From Pseudomonadota bacterium (lineage in GTDB: Bacteria > Pseudomonadota > Alphaproteobacteria > Sphingomonadales > Sphingomonadaceae): DNA of 64,000 nucleotides. The notes beneath the pieces were generated by a model that saw nothing but the letters and a program-made list of their open reading frames with translations, did no database searches and was not told the DNA's origin. Shown here one piece after another: positions 53,692 to 61,546 of this stretch (positions within the stretch are counted from its first letter, which is position 1; every line of letters starts with the position of its first letter). The stretch is from the NCBI GenBank assembly GCA_023400405.1, contig JAEXFD010000040.1, positions 57,784-121,783 on the forward strand, read 5' to 3'. A program made the position numbers and the translations under genes.

Positions 53692-54419
53692 CGCTTGGCG
53701 GCCAGCCGGCGCTCGACCGCCTGCCACAGATCGGCACAGGCGCGCGTAGCGGCGGCACGCGGGGCATAGGCGCCGAGCGGGGCGCGGCGCACCGACATCG
53801 CCTCGACGATGCTCGCCATCGGGATCACCGGCCAATCGGGATGGGCAGCGATCACCTCGGCGTGGAGCTTGCGGCGCCGGTCGACCATCGAAAGAACCGG
53901 CATCAGCGGCACCTTGCCGCCCTTTCGGGCGAGATGGGCAGCGACTTCGTCGAAGGCGCGGGTGGAGAGCGGGGAGGGGATCACCGGCACGACGATCAGG
54001 TCGGCGGCGCGCATCACCTGCTCGCTCGTCTCGGTGAGGCCGGGCGGGCAATCGAGGATCACGCGGTCATAGGCCTTGCCGAGTTCGGCGAGCAGCTTGG
54101 CGAGCCGCTTCTTCTTGTCGAGCTCGTGGAAGGTGAGGTCGAGGCCGCGCAGCGAGGTGTCCGCCCCGATCAGGTCGAGCCGGTCGATCGCGCTGTGCTG
54201 GACCTGTCTTGCGGGCGCCACGTCCTTGGTGAAGATCGCCTGGGCCTGGTCACGGGTCTTGCCCTCGGGGGCGAGCAGGAAGGTCGATGCGGCCTGGGGA
54301 TCGAGGTCCCAGAGCAAGGTCCGCCGGCGTGACAGGCTGGCGGCGGCCCAGGCGAGGTTGACCGCGAGCGTGGTCTTACCGACGCCGCCCTTCAGGCTGT
54401 AGATCGCGATCGTCGACAC
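53688..54419 (-). CDS. ParA-like ATPase
   Basis: A 243-residue deviant Walker A ATPase: K-G-G-V-G-K-T-T (about 10-17), D-L-D-P-Q (about 38-42) and D-C-P-P-G (about 123-127). No parB partner or membrane-targeting end helix is visible here, so it is a stand-alone ParA/MinD-type protein, function unknown. It is transcribed with aat, with overlapping stop and start. Confidence 0.85.
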   Translation of the reverse strand: MSTIAIYSLKGGVGKTTLAVNLAWAAASLSRRRTLLWDLDPQAASTFLLAPEGKTRDQAQAIFTKDVAPARQVQHSAIDRLDLIGADTSLRGLDLTFHELDKKKRLAKLLAELGKAYDRVILDCPPGLTETSEQVMRAADLIVVPVIPSPLSTRAFDEVAAHLARKGGKVPLMPVLSMVDRRRKLHAEVIAAHPDWPVIPMASIVEAMSVRRAPLGAYAPRAAATRACADLWQAVERRLAAKR

Positions 54420-54456
54420 TCGCTCGATTCGCCTCCTTGGATCTCAGGCTGGCATG

Positions 54457-54488
54457 AAAAGGGGCCGGCGGGAAAGACCGCCGACCCC
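54457..54488 (-). terminator. Rho-independent terminator after the MliC-like gene
   Basis: On the minus strand an 11-base stem (one mismatch; arms at 54488-54478 and 54471-54461, loop 54477-54472) is followed by TTTT at 54460-54457. The right side also has an A-rich run on the plus strand that reads as T-rich before the stem. It separates the lipoprotein gene from parA. Confidence 0.75.
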
Positions 54489-54519
54489 TTAAAAAAAGCG
54501 TTCGATCAGACGAAGCCGA

Positions 54520-54900
54520 TCAGGCGTGGCAGACGCGCGAGCCTTTGCCCGGGACCTCGACCGTGGCGTTCTTCGCCGAGCCGGTCAGCTTGTAGCCGCC
54601 CTCGCCGACATAGGGCTCGCCCGCGTTCGGCGCCTTGAGCATCTTGCCCGGGCCGTCCTTGCTTTCCTTGATCAGCACCTGCTTCTCGCCTTCGTAAAAA
54701 TCGGCGAAGACGATGCTGTTGTCCTTGCAGCGCATCGAAACCGAGGCGGCGATCGCCGGCGGAAGCTCGACCTTGGGCGCGTTCTTGAGCGCTTCGGCCT
54801 GGGGATCGGGGGCAGTCGAGGTGACTTCCTCGGGCTTGTTCTCACACGCCGCGAGCGAAAGCAGCGCGGCGGCGGCGACGAAGAGGGGTGTCTTGTTCAT
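54520..54900 (-). CDS. MliC-like lipoprotein (possible lysozyme inhibitor)
   Basis: A 126-residue lipoprotein, lipobox L-A-A-C (Cys19), with a soluble domain (about 50-126) that looks like the MliC/membrane-bound lysozyme inhibitor fold: S-M-R-C near 55-58, Y-x-x-G-G-Y-K-L near 97-104 and C-terminal C-H-A giving a Cys pair. The family is only moderately certain by eye. It has its own terminator and lies alone on the minus strand. Confidence 0.65.
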   Translation of the reverse strand: MNKTPLFVAAAALLSLAACENKPEEVTSTAPDPQAEALKNAPKVELPPAIAASVSMRCKDNSIVFADFYEGEKQVLIKESKDGPGKMLKAPNAGEPYVGEGGYKLTGSAKNATVEVPGKGSRVCHA

Positions 54901-55024
54901 AACGGGTCGTTGCTTTCATCCAGGCGACAGGAATCGTCAAGTGATTCGTGATATAGAGTCACATTCGGTTTGTGCGGCGCAATAAAGCATCCGGTTTGTT
55001 GCGTAATTGCGACAGCCACCGTTG

Positions 55025-56425
55025 TCACTCATGGAATTCACTCATTTCCGGGATACGTCCGAACGCGATTTTGGTGCCGACGCGATCGATCCTGCCGCCG
55101 TGCAGCGGCCCCACCGACACCGCGTTGCGGCCGAAACGTTCGTTGATCCGGTCCATCGCCCGGCTGAGCGCCAGCGTCCGCGTCTCGCGGGCGAGCGGAT
55201 CGTCGGGATCGAGCGCGGCGAACAGCGAGCCCTGATCGCCCTCCGCCGCAGCGATCTCGCATAGCGCGACGCCGACCATCCGCAGCCGGAAGCCGCCCGG
55301 CCGGGCGCGGCCGGCCTCGGCGAGGCGGGGAAACAGCTGGTCGAGCGCGTTGAGCACGACGAAGCTGTCCTGCGTTTCGGGCAGGCGGATCGCGGCGCGC
55401 CAGTTCGTTTTGTCGTCCTCGAACTTGCCGTGCAGCACGAGCAGCCGGGCGCGATAGCCCTTGCGGCGCAACCGGCTGGCCGCCTTGAGCGCCAGCCGAC
55501 GCGCGGTGAGCCGGGTCGGCTCCATGCCGCGTTTCGAGGGCGAGAGAACATGGCTGTGGCCGATCGTGCGGCTCCGGCTCGGCTTTTCGGGCAGGTCGAC
55601 GCCGTGCAGCAGATACCAGAGCCGATCGCCATTGACGCCGCCCCAGGCCTGGCCGGCGTCGTGCGGGCGGCGCTCGCAATATTGGCGGATGTCGAGGATG
55701 CCGTCTCGTGCCAGCCGGCGCTCCATCTTGGCGCCGATCCCGGCAATGTCGCGCAGCTTGAGCGGATAGAGGCAGTGCGGCAGCTTGTCCGCCGTGAGCA
55801 CGACCAGCCCGTCGGGCTTCTGCAGATCCGAGGCGAGCTTGGCGAGCAGCCGATTGGGCGCGATACCGACCGAGCTGGTGAGGCAGCAACCGACATGGGC
55901 GCGGATGCCCGCCTTGATCCGGTGCGCCAGCGCGACGGCCGCGGCGGCGCTGTTCTCGTTGTCGAGCAGGCGGCAGGCGACTTCGTCGATCGAGCAGACA
56001 TGCGTGACCGGCACATGGCGCCAGATCTCGGCCAGGATCGCCTCGTGGAACTCGACATATCTCTCGTGCCGCGCCGGGGTGATCACGAGGTCGCGGCACA
56101 GGCGCTTGGCTTCCCAGACCGGCGTGCCGGTGGAGATGCCGTAGCGCTTCGCCTCGACCGATGCCGCGATCGCGACCGTGGTGTCGCTGTCCACCGGCGC
56201 GACGATCACCGGCCGGCCGCGCAACTCGGGCTGAAGCTGTTGCTCGACGCTCGCGAAATAGCTGTTGAGATCGAGGAACAGCCAGCGCAGCGGCCGCGGC
56301 GGGAAGGCGAGCGTCGCCGGCGGAAATTGACCAACTTCACGCGTTTTCGATGAAAGTTGCTCGCGGGTCACAGGCTCTGGCGAACAAGGGCCGGGCGTCG
56401 TGGTAGGGCGGATCGAGTCGCGCAT
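55025..56425 (-). CDS. dinB: Y-family DNA polymerase (DinB/Pol IV type)
   Basis: A 466-residue translesion polymerase (start uncertain). Catalytic residues: Asp52 in L-D-L-N-S-Y-F, and Asp147-Glu148 in C-S-I-D-E-V, the S-I-D-E motif. The thumb/little finger domain extends to about residue 400, followed by an extra C-terminal 65 residues. No imuA or dnaE2 beside it, so I prefer a DinB-type assignment over ImuB. The ATG at 56425 lies only 12 bases from a TATAAT-like element on this strand, so translation may begin nearly leaderless there, or at GTG 56371. A LexA box overlaps this promoter, so it is likely SOS-induced. Confidence 0.87.
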   Translation of the reverse strand: MRDSIRPTTTPGPCSPEPVTREQLSSKTREVGQFPPATLAFPPRPLRWLFLDLNSYFASVEQQLQPELRGRPVIVAPVDSDTTVAIAASVEAKRYGISTGTPVWEAKRLCRDLVITPARHERYVEFHEAILAEIWRHVPVTHVCSIDEVACRLLDNENSAAAAVALAHRIKAGIRAHVGCCLTSSVGIAPNRLLAKLASDLQKPDGLVVLTADKLPHCLYPLKLRDIAGIGAKMERRLARDGILDIRQYCERRPHDAGQAWGGVNGDRLWYLLHGVDLPEKPSRSRTIGHSHVLSPSKRGMEPTRLTARRLALKAASRLRRKGYRARLLVLHGKFEDDKTNWRAAIRLPETQDSFVVLNALDQLFPRLAEAGRARPGGFRLRMVGVALCEIAAAEGDQGSLFAALDPDDPLARETRTLALSRAMDRINERFGRNAVSVGPLHGGRIDRVGTKIAFGRIPEMSEFHE

Positions 56426-56432
56426 CGCGACG

Positions 56433-56447
56433 GAACATTATAGGAAC
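56433..56447 (-). promoter_or_regulatory. LexA operator overlapping the -10 element of the Y-family polymerase
   Basis: On the minus strand GTTC, seven bases, GTTC: the exact alphaproteobacterial LexA box. The seven-base spacer carries TATAAT, so LexA binding would block this probable -10 element. It is 8-22 bases before the ATG at 56425. Confidence 0.85.
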
Positions 56448-56517
56448 ATGCCCGTGTAGGACAGAGTGCTTGACCGGCAGATGCGAGGCCGTGCAGATTT
56501 GCGCCCGGGAGGTGCCG

Positions 56518-57009
56518 ATGCGCGTCTTTGCCGTTACGATGCTGCTCCTGGCGTTGGCCGGATGCGGAGGTGGGGAAAAGGCGGAGAATGCCGCCCTGCC
56601 CGAGCCGCTGCCGAGCGGTCCGCGGCTGGGCGCCGTGCCGCTCGACGCGCCGATCCGCGCGACCGACGCTGCGCTGACCTGGTCGCTCGAAATCGCGCCG
56701 GGAGCGATCGTGATGACGCGTTTTGCCGGGCGGGGGCCTCGTGGCGGCGTCACGCAATTCTATCCGGTCTCGCCGGCAAGCGAACGCGACAAGGCAGTGT
56801 GGACCACGCATGATCCGGCCGGCGAGCAGGTGGTCATCACCCTGGCCGACGCCAAGTGCAGCGAGGCCGGCGAACCGGCCATCGAGCGGCCGCTGACCGC
56901 GGACGTCCGGATCGGCAACCAGCACATGACCGGGTGCGCCGGCCCGGCGCCGGCAGAAGCAGCCGATGGAGAAGTTGTGGGCAACAAAAGCGGGGGGAAT
57001 GTCAAATGA
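56518..57009 (+). CDS. Lipoprotein of unknown function (COG3650-like)
   Basis: A 163-residue lipoprotein with lipobox L-A-G-C (Cys16). The domain (about 40-150) has G-N-Q-H-M-T-G-C near 138-145, a pattern I associate with small exported proteins of the COG3650 type; this is tentative. GGAGG lies five bases before the ATG. It overlaps the amidohydrolase gene as ATGA, so the two envelope proteins are co-translated. Confidence 0.6.
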   Translation: MRVFAVTMLLLALAGCGGGEKAENAALPEPLPSGPRLGAVPLDAPIRATDAALTWSLEIAPGAIVMTRFAGRGPRGGVTQFYPVSPASERDKAVWTTHDPAGEQVVITLADAKCSEAGEPAIERPLTADVRIGNQHMTGCAGPAPAEAADGEVVGNKSGGNVK

Positions 57010-59048
57010 AGCGCATCATGATCGCCTTGATGGCCACTGCCTCCAGCCTCGCGGCGCTGCCCGCGCTGGCGCAGGTGCCGAAGGAACAGCTGCTCGTGCC
57101 GCCGGCCGACGCACAGAAGTTCGTGATCATCTCCGCCCAGGCGCAGCACGGTACTTCGGCCTTCTGGCGGATGCCGGACGGCACGTTCGCCTCGCGCGAG
57201 AGCATCCTGCTGCGCGGCCAGGTATGGGAGCAGGACGAGACCATCCATCTCGGGCCGAACGGCCAGCCGGACCGTGTGGTCGTCCGCGGCGTCTCGCCGA
57301 CCGGCGATTCGGCCGAGACCTTCGAAATCACGGGCGGCACCGCGCGCTGGAAGAGCCAAGTCGATGCCGGCAGCGTCGCCTATGACGGCAAGGCGCAATA
57401 TAGCACCGCCGGCGGCACCTGGGGAGCGAACGTCTATTGGGCGGAATCGCTCTACAAGGCGCCGGGACGCAAGCTGACGCTGCTGCCGGGCGGCGAAGAG
57501 CGGATGAGCAAGCTGGTCGATATTCCCGTCGGCAGCGGCGCGACCGCCAGGACAATCACCGCCTGGATCATCGAGGGCGTCGGGATCGAGCCGATCCCGG
57601 TGCTGATGAACGCCGATGGCACCTTCTTCGGCTTCGTCAGCGGCATGGCGCTGATCCCTGAGGCCTATAAGGGCGATTTCCTCAAGATCCAGAAGGCGCA
57701 GGACGATGCGCTTGCGGCACGCAACCCCGCCTTTGTCGAGCGTTTCGGCAAGGTCTCGCCGGTGCCGGTCGCCTTCACGCATGTGAAGCTGTTCGATGCC
57801 GCCAAGGCCGCGTTCATCGACGATCAGACGGTGGTGGCGAACAAGGGCCGGATCGTCGCGGTCGGGTCGGCGGCGAGCGTCGCCGTGCCGGCCAATGCAC
57901 GGGTGATCGAAGGCAAGGGCAAGACACTCACTCCGGGCATCTGGGACGCGCACATGCATGTCGGCTCAGACTTGCAGGGGCTGATGCTGCTCTCGATGGG
58001 CGAAACGAGCGCGCGCAATCCGGGCGCCGATATCGAGCCGACGATCGAGCGCAACAAGCGCATCGCGGCGGGGCAGTTGCTCTTCCCGACCGTCTATTCC
58101 TCGGTGCTGATCGACGGGAAGGGGCCGAACGCGGCGCAGGGCGGCTATATCGTCTCTTCCGCCGAAGAGGCGATCAAGGGCGTTCACCTTGCCAAGGACA
58201 ATGGCTTCACGGGCGTCAAATTCTACACCTCGATGAAGCCCGAATGGCTGAAGCCGGCGATCGTCGAGGCGCACAAGCTGGGCCTCCACGTCCATGGCCA
58301 TATCCCCGCGACGATGCGGGCCAAAGACGTGATCGCGGCCGGTTATGACGAGATCACGCACATCAATTTCGTGATCATGCAGGCATTGCCGGATTCTGTG
58401 GTCAACGTCTCGAACGGCATCGCGCGGTTCGAGGGACCGGGACGCTATGCCAAAGACGTCGATCTGAGCGCCGAGCCGATGAAGTCGCTGATTGCCGAGA
58501 TGGCGGCGAAGAAAATCACGGTCGATCCGACCCTGGCAGTCTTCGAGCAGCTCTATGTGCCGGAAAATGGCGATCTTTCGGAAAGCTATGCCGCGTTCGT
58601 CGGGACGATGCCGCCGGCTTTCGAGCGCGGCTTCCGCAGCGGCGGGTTCAAGCTGCCGCCGGGGGTGACGCGGGCCGATTACCGGGCGAGCTTCGCCAAG
58701 ATGGTTTCGCTGGCGGCGGCGCTGCACAAGGCGGGGGTGCCGATCGTCGCGGGGACGGACGGCTATGGCCTGGAGATCATCCGCGAGCTCGAGCTGTACG
58801 TGCAGGCTGGGCTGACTCCCGGAGAGGCGCTGCAGGCGGCGACGCTGACTCCGGCGCGGCTGGTCGGCGCGGACAAGGAGACCGGATCGATCGCGGTGGG
58901 CAAGCAGGCGGACCTGGTGCTGGTCGACGGCGATCCCTCGCAGCACATCGGCGACATGCGGCATACCGACTGGGTGATGAGCGACGGCGCGCTGATGAAC
59001 GCCGACGAGCTGCGCGCCGCGGCGGGCTTTTCGGGGCGGCCGAAATGA
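57006..59048 (+). CDS. Exported amidohydrolase family protein
   Basis: A 680-residue protein with a signal peptide (about 1-23). A beta-rich N-terminal domain of about 250 residues is followed by a metal-dependent hydrolase (about 260-670): G-I-W-D-A-H-M-H-V (about 314-322, the first two His ligands), a carbamylated-lysine candidate in G-V-K-F-Y (about 405-409), H-V-H-G-H near 429 and G-T-D near 585. Likely periplasmic imidazolonepropionase-like or dipeptidase-like enzyme; the substrate cannot be told. Confidence 0.85.
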   Translation: MKRIMIALMATASSLAALPALAQVPKEQLLVPPADAQKFVIISAQAQHGTSAFWRMPDGTFASRESILLRGQVWEQDETIHLGPNGQPDRVVVRGVSPTGDSAETFEITGGTARWKSQVDAGSVAYDGKAQYSTAGGTWGANVYWAESLYKAPGRKLTLLPGGEERMSKLVDIPVGSGATARTITAWIIEGVGIEPIPVLMNADGTFFGFVSGMALIPEAYKGDFLKIQKAQDDALAARNPAFVERFGKVSPVPVAFTHVKLFDAAKAAFIDDQTVVANKGRIVAVGSAASVAVPANARVIEGKGKTLTPGIWDAHMHVGSDLQGLMLLSMGETSARNPGADIEPTIERNKRIAAGQLLFPTVYSSVLIDGKGPNAAQGGYIVSSAEEAIKGVHLAKDNGFTGVKFYTSMKPEWLKPAIVEAHKLGLHVHGHIPATMRAKDVIAAGYDEITHINFVIMQALPDSVVNVSNGIARFEGPGRYAKDVDLSAEPMKSLIAEMAAKKITVDPTLAVFEQLYVPENGDLSESYAAFVGTMPPAFERGFRSGGFKLPPGVTRADYRASFAKMVSLAAALHKAGVPIVAGTDGYGLEIIRELELYVQAGLTPGEALQAATLTPARLVGADKETGSIAVGKQADLVLVDGDPSQHIGDMRHTDWVMSDGALMNADELRAAAGFSGRPK

Positions 59049-59050
59049 GG

Positions 59051-59548
59051 TCAGGCTAGATAGGTCGCGAGCGCCTGCCAGGCCGGTAGCTTGGCGGCGA
59101 GGCCGACGGTGTGGAGCGGGCTCGATGAGGGCAGGGCGACGATCGCGTAACCGCCCGCGGCCTCGCCGAGCTGCTTGAGCCCGTGCCGGTGCGCGGTGCC
59201 GCCGTTGAAGGCGATCGCGCGCAGATCGGGCAGGGTGCCGGCAAGGGCGGCGATGTCGTGCCCTTCGATCTCGCGCATCGCGGCGTCGGCGCTGCCGGTG
59301 CGGGTCGCGCTGGCGACGACGTCCCACAGGCCGATATGCGCGTCGAGCAGCGCGGCGAGGCGGCCTTCATAGGGCAGCGGGATCAAGTCGCGTCCGGCGG
59401 CGGGGGAGATGAGGTGCCAGAACTGGTTCTGCGGATGGGCATAATAGCGCCGCTCCGCCAGCGAGCGCTCCCCGGGAAGCGACCCGAGGACAAGCAGCCG
59501 GACGCGCGGATCGACGACCGGCGGGAAGCTGCGCTTGCGCTCGCTCAC
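59051..59548 (-). CDS. DNA-deoxyinosine glycosylase (uracil-DNA glycosylase superfamily)
   Basis: A 165-residue protein of the UDG superfamily: L-G-S-L-P-G-E-R-S-L (about 20-29), Y-A-H-P-Q-N-Q-F-W (about 34-42) and a C-terminal L-P-S-S-S-P-L-H (about 139-146). This matches the hypoxanthine-DNA glycosylase branch, which removes deaminated adenine. The GTG start overlaps the vapC stop (GTGA), making it the third gene of a vapB-vapC-glycosylase unit. Family assignment good; exact base preference uncertain. Confidence 0.8.
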   Translation of the reverse strand: MSERKRSFPPVVDPRVRLLVLGSLPGERSLAERRYYAHPQNQFWHLISPAAGRDLIPLPYEGRLAALLDAHIGLWDVVASATRTGSADAAMREIEGHDIAALAGTLPDLRAIAFNGGTAHRHGLKQLGEAAGGYAIVALPSSSPLHTVGLAAKLPAWQALATYLA

Positions 59549-59931
59549 GCGGCAGCGATGTCGGTCTGGGCGAAATCGCTGCCCTTGTAGAGCAGCGGCT
59601 CGCCGGTCGCCTTGGCCAAGGCATAGGCGAAGCAATCGCCGAAATTGAGCCGAGCGGGGTGATTGCCCTTGCCGAAGCGGCGATGAGCCTCAGCGGCGAG
59701 CAAAGCTTGATCGGGGGTAACAGCCGCAATCTCGAGCGGACGTAAAGCGAGGAGCCTTGCCAGCATCTCAGGAAGCGCCGGCGCATCGCGCCGATCGAGC
59801 ACGATCGAAAGCTCAACCCAGTTCGCTGCGGACATCCGGCGCGGGCGTGCGGACTCGAACTTCTCAGCGATGGGCTGTTGATCCGGCTCACCGAGCAACA
59901 TCGCAAGGATGGCGGAGGTGTCGACAATCAT
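59545..59931 (-). CDS. vapC: VapC-family PIN-domain toxin
   Basis: A 128-residue PIN ribonuclease with the complete acidic set: Asp4 (V-D-T-S), Glu40 (W-V-E-L), Asp99 (F-G-D-C) and Asp119. VapC toxins cut specific RNAs, usually tRNA or rRNA, until neutralised by VapB. The start overlaps the vapB stop as ATGA. The C-terminus contains a Lys-Gly near 116, usual in the family. Confidence 0.88.
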   Translation of the reverse strand: MIVDTSAILAMLLGEPDQQPIAEKFESARPRRMSAANWVELSIVLDRRDAPALPEMLARLLALRPLEIAAVTPDQALLAAEAHRRFGKGNHPARLNFGDCFAYALAKATGEPLLYKGSDFAQTDIAAA

Positions 59932-60194
59932 TTCGGCAGGCCGTTCTCGTCATAGCTTTCGTCGATGATCTCTTGAGCAGTCTTGCCGAGCCACGCCTCC
60001 GGCATCGCTGCACGGAACTCGCGGCTGATTTCCATCACGCTGTCGAGGAAGGTTTGGCGCTCGTCATCGCGCCGAGCCAATTCGCGTTCCAGCGCCTGGC
60101 GAATTGCCTGAGTGATCGGTTGGCCGGTCGCGTCCGCCAGTTCGCGGGCCATGCGGATCGTCTCGGAATCCTTGATGTTCAGCTGAGCGCCCAT
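59928..60194 (-). CDS. vapB: VapB-family antitoxin
   Basis: An 88-residue protein starting at the ATG at 60194, which has GGAGGT about four bases upstream. The N-terminus (G-A-Q-L-N-I-K-D-S-E-T near 2-12) is the short DNA-binding segment seen in Rv0623-type VapB antitoxins; the rest is helical and acidic and should wrap the VapC active site. It is divergent from the Mpo1-like gene, and VapB/VapC should autorepress this promoter. Confidence 0.82.
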   Translation of the reverse strand: MGAQLNIKDSETIRMARELADATGQPITQAIRQALERELARRDDERQTFLDSVMEISREFRAAMPEAWLGKTAQEIIDESYDENGLPK

Positions 60195-60262
60195 TTCTAC
60201 CTCCGGCTGCTGGCACTCTACCGTGGCTTGCAAGATGGATAAAGAGGCGTAGTCTCTACGCC

Positions 60263-60589
60263 ATGGCCCGCACCATCACCAGCTACCGGGATTTCTGGCC
60301 CTTCTACCTGCGCGAGCATGCCAGGCCGGCGACGCGGGCGATGCATTATGTCGGCACGGTGATGAGCCTGTGGTTCCTGTTCCTCGCGATCGGGGCGGGG
60401 GGCTGGTGGTGGCTGCTGGTGCCGCTGGCCGGCTATGGCTTTGCCTGGGCGGCGCATTTCGGCGTCGAGAAGAACCGGCCGGCGACCTTCACCTATCCGC
60501 TCTGGTCGCTGGTCTCGGACTATCGGATGTTCTTCCTGTGGTTCGCCGGGCGGCTCGACGCGCATCTGGCGCGCGCCGGAGTCCGCTAG
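60263..60589 (+). CDS. Mpo1-like (DUF962) membrane protein
   Basis: A 108-residue protein with two hydrophobic segments (about 28-47 and 50-66) and the family His residues: H-A-R-P-A-T-R-A-M-H-Y-V-G-T (about 19-32) and H-F-G-V-E-K-N-R-P (about 65-73). Yeast Mpo1 is an Fe(II) dioxygenase for 2-hydroxy fatty acids from sphingolipid breakdown, which is suggestive in a possible sphingolipid-making organism. The stop overlaps that of the convergent methyltransferase-like gene. Confidence 0.8.
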   Translation: MARTITSYRDFWPFYLREHARPATRAMHYVGTVMSLWFLFLAIGAGGWWWLLVPLAGYGFAWAAHFGVEKNRPATFTYPLWSLVSDYRMFFLWFAGRLDAHLARAGVR

Positions 60590-61050
60590 GCGGCGAGGAC
60601 GGTGCCGGCGTTGACGCGGGCGAGCGCGATCGCCAGCGGGCTCGCGGGATAGGGCATCGGTTCGGACAGCAGGATCAGGTCGGCGCTGCCGTCATGCTCG
60701 GCGGCGAGCGCGGCCATCGGCTCGGCGAGGTCGAAGGTCAGGCCGGTGGTGGGATGCGTCTCGGCCTCGGTCTGCCAGCGGGCGTGGCGGATTCCGGTGG
60801 ACCAGTCACCCGTGCCGCGGCCTTCGATGGCGACGAAGCCGAGCTCGCGCGCCGTGGCGGCGGCGCGGATCAGGCGGGTGCCGTCGCCGCAATCGAGATC
60901 GAGGATGCGCACCGAGCGGTGGCCATGGTTGCGCAGCAGCGTGAGTGCCTTGGCGATGGCGGCATCGCTCGGGCCCGGGCGCCAGTCGCCGGCCGCGCGG
61001 TGGCGGGCGCGGCGCAGCAGTCCGGAAAGCGGCATATGGGGAACGGTCAT
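60586..61050 (-). CDS. Putative SAM-dependent methyltransferase-like protein
   Basis: A 154-residue protein with a motif I-like I-L-D-L-D-C-G-D-G-T (about 48-57), but shorter than usual and without a clear motif post-I acid at the expected place. GGAG lies seven bases before the ATG at 61050. Could be a small or diverged methyltransferase. It follows a tiny membrane peptide and a DUF2188-like protein on the same strand. Confidence 0.55.
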   Translation of the reverse strand: MTVPHMPLSGLLRRARHRAAGDWRPGPSDAAIAKALTLLRNHGHRSVRILDLDCGDGTRLIRAAATARELGFVAIEGRGTGDWSTGIRHARWQTEAETHPTTGLTFDLAEPMAALAAEHDGSADLILLSEPMPYPASPLAIALARVNAGTVLAA

Positions 61051-61052
61051 CT

Positions 61053-61172
61053 TCAACTCCTTGGATAAAGGGAGGGGAGGCAAGGATCGCGAAAGCCGGC
61101 ACAGGCGCCGCCGTTCGCGCCGAGCCGTGCCGAGGCGGCAAGCAGGGCCAGCAAGAACAGCGCGCCGATCAT
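61053..61172 (-). CDS. Possible 39-residue membrane peptide
   Basis: Opens with M-I-G-A-L-F-L-L-A-L-L-A-A, a single hydrophobic helix, and ends three bases before the methyltransferase-like start. The ATG comes two bases after the stop of the upstream gene (TGAGATG), so it could be made by reinitiation. No clear ribosome site. Confidence 0.3.
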   Translation of the reverse strand: MIGALFLLALLAASARLGANGGACAGFRDPCLPSLYPRS

Positions 61173-61173
61173 C

Positions 61174-61377
61174 TCAGTGCGCCAGGATCGAGGCGAGCGG
61201 CGTGGTGGCAAGCTCCATGCGCAGGCCCGGCACGGCGCGGCATTCGCGCATCGCAAAGGCGATCGCCGCTTCTCGCGAACGGAACAGCCCCTCGAGCGGG
61301 CCGTCGCTTTCCTGGACGATCCAATGGCCGGCACGATCCTGGCCGATGCGCAACACATGTTCGGAACGAAGGCTCAT
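61174..61377 (-). CDS. Small DUF2188-like protein
   Basis: A 67-residue protein: a beta hairpin with G-H-W-I-V-Q-E-S-D-G (about 17-26) and a helix R-S-R-E-A-A-I-A-F-A-M (about 33-43). The W-x-V...A-x-x-x-A pattern resembles DUF2188 proteins, small proteins of unknown function. The start is the ATG at 61377. Confidence 0.55.
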   Translation of the reverse strand: MSLRSEHVLRIGQDRAGHWIVQESDGPLEGLFRSREAAIAFAMRECRAVPGLRMELATTPLASILAH

Positions 61378-61546
61378 CGCGGCGGAACTCCCGAGTGGGA
61401 AGCGCGAGATAGGCGGTGGGGGCGTTAAGCTTCGAGGGGGAAGTTCGCGCGCGGCATAAGCGAAGCGTAAAGGCGCGAAGCGGGGCTTGCAGCCGCCCTG
61501 CCAGCGCTTGCTTGCCCCGCGCGGCAAAGCGGCCCATCTAGCCGCC

